A stretch of DNA of 10,311 nucleotides, from positions 1 through 10,311 of the forward strand of contig JBFEOQ010000051.1 in the NCBI GenBank assembly GCA_041550515.1. Reading direction: 5' to 3'. This stretch comes from PFL35 sp041550515 (GTDB lineage: Archaea > Thermoplasmatota > E2 > DHVEG-1). Shown one piece after another: positions 6,254-10,311 of this stretch. The notes beneath the pieces were generated by a model. That model made no database searches. It saw only the letters and a list, made by a program, of their open reading frames with translations, and had not been told where the DNA came from. Position numbers and translations under genes: made by a program. Position 1 is the first letter of the stretch. Each line of letters begins with the position of its first letter.

Positions 6254-6514
6254 CTATTGTGTATGTTTTATTAATTTATTAATACTTTCTAGTAGTTGTT
6301 CTCCTTTATCAGTTGTTTGATAAACTTTTCCTCCCGGGTTTCCATTTTTTTCTTCTATGAATTTTTTTTCTAGTAAAAAATTGAAATATTTTATAAAATT
6401 TGAATAGGATATATTTGTCTTATATAGAAGATGAGTTTTTTTTATTTTATTTTTTGCAGAAAATAATATTTGAGCTATTATTTCACTTTCATCTCTTTTA
6501 TTTCCAAAGATCAT
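6254..6514 (-). CDS. Small winged-helix transcriptional regulator (HTH_45 type), copy 2
   Basis: 86 aa from the ATG at 6514. An in-frame ATG at 6568 would add 18 residues (MLIDYQKSHTKQREQIEK). I prefer the inner start because protein similarity with the neighbouring copy begins exactly there, the leader purine motif (GAGGGAG, 12 nt upstream) matches that copy's in position, and the upstream noncoding block lies at the same distance (65 against 64 nt). The outer ATG would also fall inside a putative operator. Domain content is the same single winged helix (NKRDESEIIAQILFSA...KKTHLLYKTNISYSNFIKYFNFLLEKKFI...KVYQTTDKGEQLLESI). Most differences lie after helix 1, just before the recognition helix, in the wing, and at the C-terminus, so DNA specificity may differ. 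A T10 tract 68 nt past the stop should end its transcript before copy 1 begins. Confidence 0.86.
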   Translation of the reverse strand: MIFGNKRDESEIIAQILFSAKNKIKKTHLLYKTNISYSNFIKYFNFLLEKKFIEEKNGNPGGKVYQTTDKGEQLLESINKLIKHTQ

Positions 6515-6561
6515 TTTTTCTATTTGCTCCCTCTGCTTTGTATGTGATTTTTGGTAGTCGA

Positions 6562-6575
6562 TTAACATTAGTTAA
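6562..6575. promoter_or_regulatory. Putative operator TTAAC-N4-GTTAA (site 2), winged-helix copy 2
   Basis: TTAAC-ATTA-GTTAA occupies the position equivalent to the copy 1 inverted repeat but has a different sequence. Its half-sites match the inverted repeat at 2853-2866. Confidence 0.45.
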
Positions 6576-6578
6576 CTG

Positions 6579-6601
6579 TTTATTAATATTTGTCCAAAAT
6601 A
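6579..6601 (-). promoter_or_regulatory. Conserved promoter block of winged-helix copy 2
   Basis: Identical over 23 bases to 6094-6116 and at an equivalent distance (65 nt) from the ATG at 6514. It also supports that ATG rather than the one at 6568. Confidence 0.6.
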
Positions 6602-6678
6602 AGGTAATTATGATAGTAAATTATGAGTTTATATTGTTAGATTTAAATGATTTTTTATTTATTTAAAATATTTATGAT

Positions 6679-7440
6679 TTATTCATTTTTATTTAAAATT
6701 ATTTTAGCTTTATCTGTTAAATATGGTATTTTACTTCGTCCTGATTTTTTTATTATTATTAAACCTTTTTTTGCTAGATTATTTAATTTTTTACTGAGGG
6801 TTTTTCTATTAATTGATAATTCATCGCTTATTTTTTTAAATTCAACTAGTATGTTATTATCATAGTATTTGTTGATTAGTTTTAGGATTTCGTAATAATC
6901 TGGTTTAATATGTATTTCTTCTAGGTTTTGATCTTGGATGGGTATAAGTTCGTTTTTAATGATAGATACTTGTTTTTGATCTAAGCATGATGTTTTTATG
7001 TTTAGTAAAAATATTGATTTGGTTTCTGATATTATCTCTGTTACTCTATATAGGTATTTTATAAATTGGTTAAAGGAGAAATTTGAGATTAAATAATCTA
7101 CTCGGTCAAGTAGTATAACTGTTTTTGTTTTTTTGTTTATAAAATTTTTTATTATTTGTATGATTTCGTCTAGTTTTTTTTGTTTTAAGATTATAGTTTT
7201 AATTTTTTTATTGTTAATTGTATTATCGATATATTGAGAGTTGAAGCGTGTTATATATAATCCTTTGTAGTTTTTTATTTTTACTAGGTTTTTGAATATA
7301 TTGAATAATGTTTCATATTCTTCATCTATTGAATAGTAGCTTTGTCCATCTTTTAATTTCTCTTGATTTTTAGGTGTGTTTTTTAAATTATTATTTTTTT
7401 TGTTGTTTTTTTTATTTGATTTTGGAGGTTTTTTGGACAT
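6679..7440 (-). CDS. DUF835-family protein with C-terminal winged helix
   Basis: 253 aa, ATG start with GAGGAT 5-7 nt upstream. Residues 1-33 are a disordered, very Lys/Asn-rich tail. Residues 34-168 match DUF835: SYYSIDEEYETLFNIFKNLV, then YKGLYITR, then TVILLDRVDYLISNFSFNQFIKYLYRV, and a closing LLNIKTSCLDQKQVSIIKNEL. The family usually has 'LDG.eYL', and here the Gly is Arg113. DUF835 is thought to be a RecA/KaiC-like remnant without a P-loop, and none is seen here. Residues 182-250 form a winged helix (ISDELSINRKTLSKKLNNLAKKGLI...TDKAKIIL). DUF835 plus a DNA-binding or sensory module is known in Thermoplasmata and Thermococci, but its biochemical role is not established. The lack of a signal peptide implies a cytoplasmic protein. 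A clear TATA box precedes it, so it is probably its own transcription unit. Confidence 0.82.
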   Translation of the reverse strand: MSKKPPKSNKKNNKKNNNLKNTPKNQEKLKDGQSYYSIDEEYETLFNIFKNLVKIKNYKGLYITRFNSQYIDNTINNKKIKTIILKQKKLDEIIQIIKNFINKKTKTVILLDRVDYLISNFSFNQFIKYLYRVTEIISETKSIFLLNIKTSCLDQKQVSIIKNELIPIQDQNLEEIHIKPDYYEILKLINKYYDNNILVEFKKISDELSINRKTLSKKLNNLAKKGLIIIKKSGRSKIPYLTDKAKIILNKNE

Positions 7441-7479
7441 ATTATCCTCATGTTTTACTCGATCTTAACTGTTCTCTTG

Positions 7480-7487
7480 TATATAAA
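7480..7487 (-). promoter_or_regulatory. TATA box of the DUF835 gene
   Basis: The minus strand reads TTTATATA, preceded by CTAAAACA, which resembles a BRE. The expected start is near 7458, giving a short leader with GAGGAT. This is the clearest promoter in the window. Confidence 0.65.
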
Positions 7488-7540
7488 TGTTTTAGAGTGA
7501 AGTTTTTTCAATATTTTAAAATTATTCCTCTTTATTTATT

Positions 7541-7566
7541 TTTAAAAATTAAAAATATTTTTAGGG
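7541..7566 (-). terminator. Weak T-rich terminator region of the surface protein gene
   Basis: The minus strand has repeated T5 tracts with a small palindrome (AAAAATATTTTT) about 40-65 nt past the stop. The signal is weaker than the other terminators here. Confidence 0.35.
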
Positions 7567-7606
7567 AAAATATCTTCCCCTGTAGATTTAAGTTTAAAGG
7601 GTTTTA

Positions 7607-10311
7607 TTAGGTTTCCTGCAATTGTAGGAATAGTGGCCCAAGGGCAAAGGATGTGTAGTCCTTTTGTGCTTTATTTGCTGTAACTCTAATTTGGACTCTA
7701 CCTAGAGCTATTGTTAATGGTAATTTTACTGTTGTTTCAGTGTTTGCGAGTATAGTACCAGAAGTTTCCCCTCCGTAGAAGATAAAGTTACCAAGTACGT
7801 CTATTGACCAGTCGCAATCATTGTTACCTGCTTTTATTGTTGCTGTGATTCTGAATCCTCCATTTACTTGTTTTATTTCTGCTTGATTATTTTTTATTAT
7901 TTGAACTTCTACTATATCTTCGTCTATATGTCCTTTACTATCAATAACTAATAATTTTACGTGATATGTACCTTCTTTGTAAAATTTATATGTAGGGTTT
8001 TGTTCCTGAACAATATTTCTTCCATAGCAGAAATCCCAGATGTAGTAATAAGGTTCTAATCCACCTGTTGCCTCTCCTTTGAATAAAATTTCTTCTTCTG
8101 TGTTTCCTATGTATGGTCCTCCAGCGTGAGCTGTTAATTTATCTTTATAGATTTCAATAATTGCGCTATCTTGGGCGGTAGCTCCTGTACTATCTGTTAC
8201 TGTTAGTATTAAGTTGTATTGTTTCATATCTTTGTAAACATGGATAGGGTTATTTTCATTTGATGTTGTTCCGTCTCCTAGATCCCATTTATATGTATAT
8301 GGTGGTTCTCCACCTTGTGCTGAGCCATAGAGTTGTACTGGGCTTTTTATTAATCCTTCGTAGCCTCTTAGATTTTTTGGATCTGCATTTGCTGATAGTG
8401 GTGTAGCAGCTGGTGATACATGTACTGTGAAGTATGCGAAATCCATTAAGTATCCACTTACTCCTGCAATATAGTAATTATATACTGTTACACGTAAAAT
8501 AATATCATAGGTTCCGGGTGAATTGTATATATGGATGCCTTGTTTTGAAAAACTATAGCTTCCATCATCAAATTTCCATTTGTATTCTATATCTGCTGGG
8601 TCGATTGGTCCGTTTTCATCATAAGCAAAGCTATCTGATGCATCAAAATGGATAGGTTGGCCTACTATAACATCTAAAGGAGATACAGTTGCAAAGGCAT
8701 CAACTCCCCACCATGGGTCGAAATGAACAAGTCCTATTACGTCATCTCCAAGGCCATTTGCTATTCTACCTGTTATTGCATCATATGTATAACCACTTTT
8801 GGGGCTACCTGGACCATCATCTTCACCCCACCAGTTTAAAATTGCTTCTACTATGATACTTACTTGATTCCATATTCCTATGTTTAAGCCACAGGGTGCA
8901 CCTAGATAGTTATAATGGATTTCAACGTTATCTGGTTCACATCCTCCAGATGAGGTTATGATTATTCCTATTCTTCCACTTGTGCTTTTAGCCCAGGTTA
9001 TTCTATTATGAACAATGGTTGTATCATCAGTACATCCATCTATCTTTATTCCAATATATGTTTTTGTTATAAGGTTATTTGATATTATAGCTGGAACACA
9101 ACCGGTTTCTACATTATGATACAGAATTGCTACAGAATTCGGACGATCTGCTCCACTGAATTCAAAACCATCAATTTTTACTGCTATATTTCCTGTACCA
9201 GTGATATCGTTTCCAACTAGAGTTCCACCATAGGCTAAAATAATTGGAATCCAAGATTCGGTGGAACCATGAATTGTATAACTATTTCCATTACCAGGTA
9301 ACACTATTAATGGTTGGTTATAACCAAGCATTTGCAGATCTTTATTGATAACAATTTGTTCTACATATACACCACCAAGAACATGTACTGTTCCACAGGG
9401 GCATAATACATCTACTCCTTGTTGTATACTATTAAAGGCATTTATACCCCATATGAGGCTTGGATTATATAGATCGACATCGTTTTGGCTATGCCAGTTA
9501 TCATCTATCCATACTTCTTCCACACAGGGTATTACATTAATTGGTATTTCAGATTGATCATTAACTGTTATGCATGCAAAACCTGAGGCGGTTGCAACGT
9601 TGTTTGCATTACCTCCTTCCTCTTCAGCATAAACAGAGAAATAAAGTGTTACTTGTTGGTTTATATTTAGTGTACCCAGGTTCCATTCAATTTGATGATC
9701 AGTTTCATAATCTGCACTTGGGCTTGCATCATAATTATAAGTTAGGAAAGTAGCTAGATAATCGGTTACTTGAACATTTTCTAAAACATCATCTCCATCA
9801 TTTTCTACTGTTATTCTGAAATCTATATCATTTCCAAAGTAAATTGTTAAGGTATTTGTCCATTGTCCTGTATATGGATTATAAACTTCTTTTTCAATAT
9901 TTATACTTGGATTAAGGATAATAGTTACAGTTTCAGAGTCTTGATCTGTAACAGGGCTACCTGCTGGATCCATTGCCGTTGCAGTTGCAGTGTTAATTAA
10001 AATAGGATTGTGTTCACATGATGCTACTATCGTTTTTGTTCCAAGGGTGCTTTGGCCTGGGGATAAGGTTGTTGTTCCCAATGTTATTGATCCTAATTTA
10101 TCATCAACCACAATCACACCAGTAAGAGTAACATCACCACAATTAGTAATAGTGTATGTATAGGTAATTGTTTGACCAACAGTAGCTGAACCAATATCAG
10201 CCTGCTTATCAATATCAATGCAAGGATTATATGTTACAGACACAGACTCACTATCAGTATCAAAAACATCACCACCAACAGGAGGAGTACCCGTAGTAGT
10301 AGCAGTATTCA
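7607..10311 (-). CDS. Large surface protein, 3' part: DUF11-type repeats, beta-helix, three PKD domains (5' end outside window)
   Basis: 900 codons are visible and the frame stays open through the right edge, so the gene is partial at its 5' end. Residues below are numbered from the edge. Residues 1-26 are the end of one repeat (NTATTTGTPPVGGDVFD.DSESVSVTYNP). A complete DUF11/DUF7507-like repeat follows (about 30-132) with the same ending (NTATATAMDPAG...DSETVTI), then a second DUF11 domain (133-260). Residues 265-535 resemble a right-handed beta-helix of the pectate lyase/NosD type (INAFNSIQQGVD...GTVHVLGGVYVEQIVINKDLQMLGY, repeated 'ISNNLI', 'VHNRIT', ending in LNWWGEDDGPG and FDPWWG). PKD domains lie at 538-632, 639-720 (WDLGDGTTSNENNP) and 723-806. 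The last 92 residues (GGFRITATIKAGNNDCDWSIDV...) resemble a C-terminal domain common on Thermoplasmata secreted proteins. There is no membrane anchor in the visible part. An adhesive or S-layer-associated role is inferred. Confidence 0.88.
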   Translation of the reverse strand, partial: NTATTTGTPPVGGDVFDTDSESVSVTYNPCIDIDKQADIGSATVGQTITYTYTITNCGDVTLTGVIVVDDKLGSITLGTTTLSPGQSTLGTKTIVASCEHNPILINTATATAMDPAGSPVTDQDSETVTIILNPSINIEKEVYNPYTGQWTNTLTIYFGNDIDFRITVENDGDDVLENVQVTDYLATFLTYNYDASPSADYETDHQIEWNLGTLNINQQVTLYFSVYAEEEGGNANNVATASGFACITVNDQSEIPINVIPCVEEVWIDDNWHSQNDVDLYNPSLIWGINAFNSIQQGVDVLCPCGTVHVLGGVYVEQIVINKDLQMLGYNQPLIVLPGNGNSYTIHGSTESWIPIILAYGGTLVGNDITGTGNIAVKIDGFEFSGADRPNSVAILYHNVETGCVPAIISNNLITKTYIGIKIDGCTDDTTIVHNRITWAKSTSGRIGIIITSSGGCEPDNVEIHYNYLGAPCGLNIGIWNQVSIIVEAILNWWGEDDGPGSPKSGYTYDAITGRIANGLGDDVIGLVHFDPWWGVDAFATVSPLDVIVGQPIHFDASDSFAYDENGPIDPADIEYKWKFDDGSYSFSKQGIHIYNSPGTYDIILRVTVYNYYIAGVSGYLMDFAYFTVHVSPAATPLSANADPKNLRGYEGLIKSPVQLYGSAQGGEPPYTYKWDLGDGTTSNENNPIHVYKDMKQYNLILTVTDSTGATAQDSAIIEIYKDKLTAHAGGPYIGNTEEEILFKGEATGGLEPYYYIWDFCYGRNIVQEQNPTYKFYKEGTYHVKLLVIDSKGHIDEDIVEVQIIKNNQAEIKQVNGGFRITATIKAGNNDCDWSIDVLGNFIFYGGETSGTILANTETTVKLPLTIALGRVQIRVTANKAQKDYTSFALGPLFLQLQET

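Larger units (their letters stand above)
5770..6627 (-). repeat. Tandem duplication carrying a winged-helix gene and its promoter
   Basis: Two units with a period of about 485 bp (5770 to about 6142, and 6254 to about 6627) share coding sequence, leader purine motif, TGATTTTTGGT (6060-6070 and 6545-6555), the 23-base promoter block and a further TAAATTATG segment. The sequence between them is not shared. Confidence 0.75.

Noticed and set aside
6515..6568. 18-residue N-terminal extension of winged-helix copy 2 from the ATG at 6568
   Set aside because: The matching region in copy 1 has a stop and is noncoding, and the promoter block and ribosome-site spacing fit the inner ATG. The outer ATG sits in a putative operator.
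6400..7610. Plus-strand open frames rich in Phe and Leu opposite the winged-helix and DUF835 genes
   Set aside because: They are the complement of Lys/Asn-rich coding sequence on the minus strand; the apparent hydrophobic proteins are an artefact of T-rich codons.
9345..9557. Plus-strand open frame opposite the beta-helix domain
   Set aside because: It lies wholly inside the surface protein gene and shows no domain or ribosome site.
10241..10243. GTG as the start of the large surface protein
   Set aside because: The frame continues open to the window edge and the extra residues are clearly the end of another DUF11-type repeat, so the true start lies outside.

Overview
The window is AT-rich, and all eight credible protein genes lie on the minus strand. 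The following point to an archaeon, most likely an uncultured Thermoplasmata-type euryarchaeote: secreted proteins built from PKD repeats of the 'GPxSGxxGxxYTF...DWGDG...VKAKD..G.ES.WS' type, a DUF835-winged-helix protein, small stand-alone winged-helix regulators of the HTH_45 type, TATA-box promoters, oligo-T terminators, and GGTGAT or GGAGG ribosome binding sites. The lineage is inferred from family content; no rRNA or other marker gene is present.

Layout from right to left, in the direction of transcription. 10311-7607 is the 3' part of a large surface protein (DUF11-type repeats, right-handed beta-helix, three PKD domains, C-terminal beta domain); it enters from beyond the right edge. 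7440-6679 is a DUF835 protein with a C-terminal winged helix. 6514-6254 and 6030-5770 are tandem duplicate winged-helix regulators that kept the same promoter block but carry different inverted repeats next to it. 5519-4884 and 4788-4114 are two diverged members of one secreted protein family that I do not recognise. 3484-2912 is a lipoprotein. 2757-367 is a secreted thioredoxin-like (Omp28-type, CPYC) protein with five PKD-type repeats. The theme is a cell-surface or secreted protein cluster with three small DNA-binding proteins in its middle. Almost every gene has its own promoter or terminator signals, so this is a neighbourhood rather than one operon.

The most unusual content is not protein-coding. 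The two long intergenic regions (1-366 and 3485-4113) each carry a copy of the same unit on the plus strand. It consists of a 57-base promoter-like block (44-100 and 3824-3880, about 41 of 57 identical without gaps) followed by a roughly 100-nt element (139-235 and 3904-4003). The arms of that element can form a 17-bp stem in both copies, although the inner arm sequences differ. Both copies face convergently toward the oligo-T terminator of a minus-strand gene and precede no plus-strand gene. I read them as two members of a candidate structured small RNA family, or alternatively a short repeat element with inverted ends.
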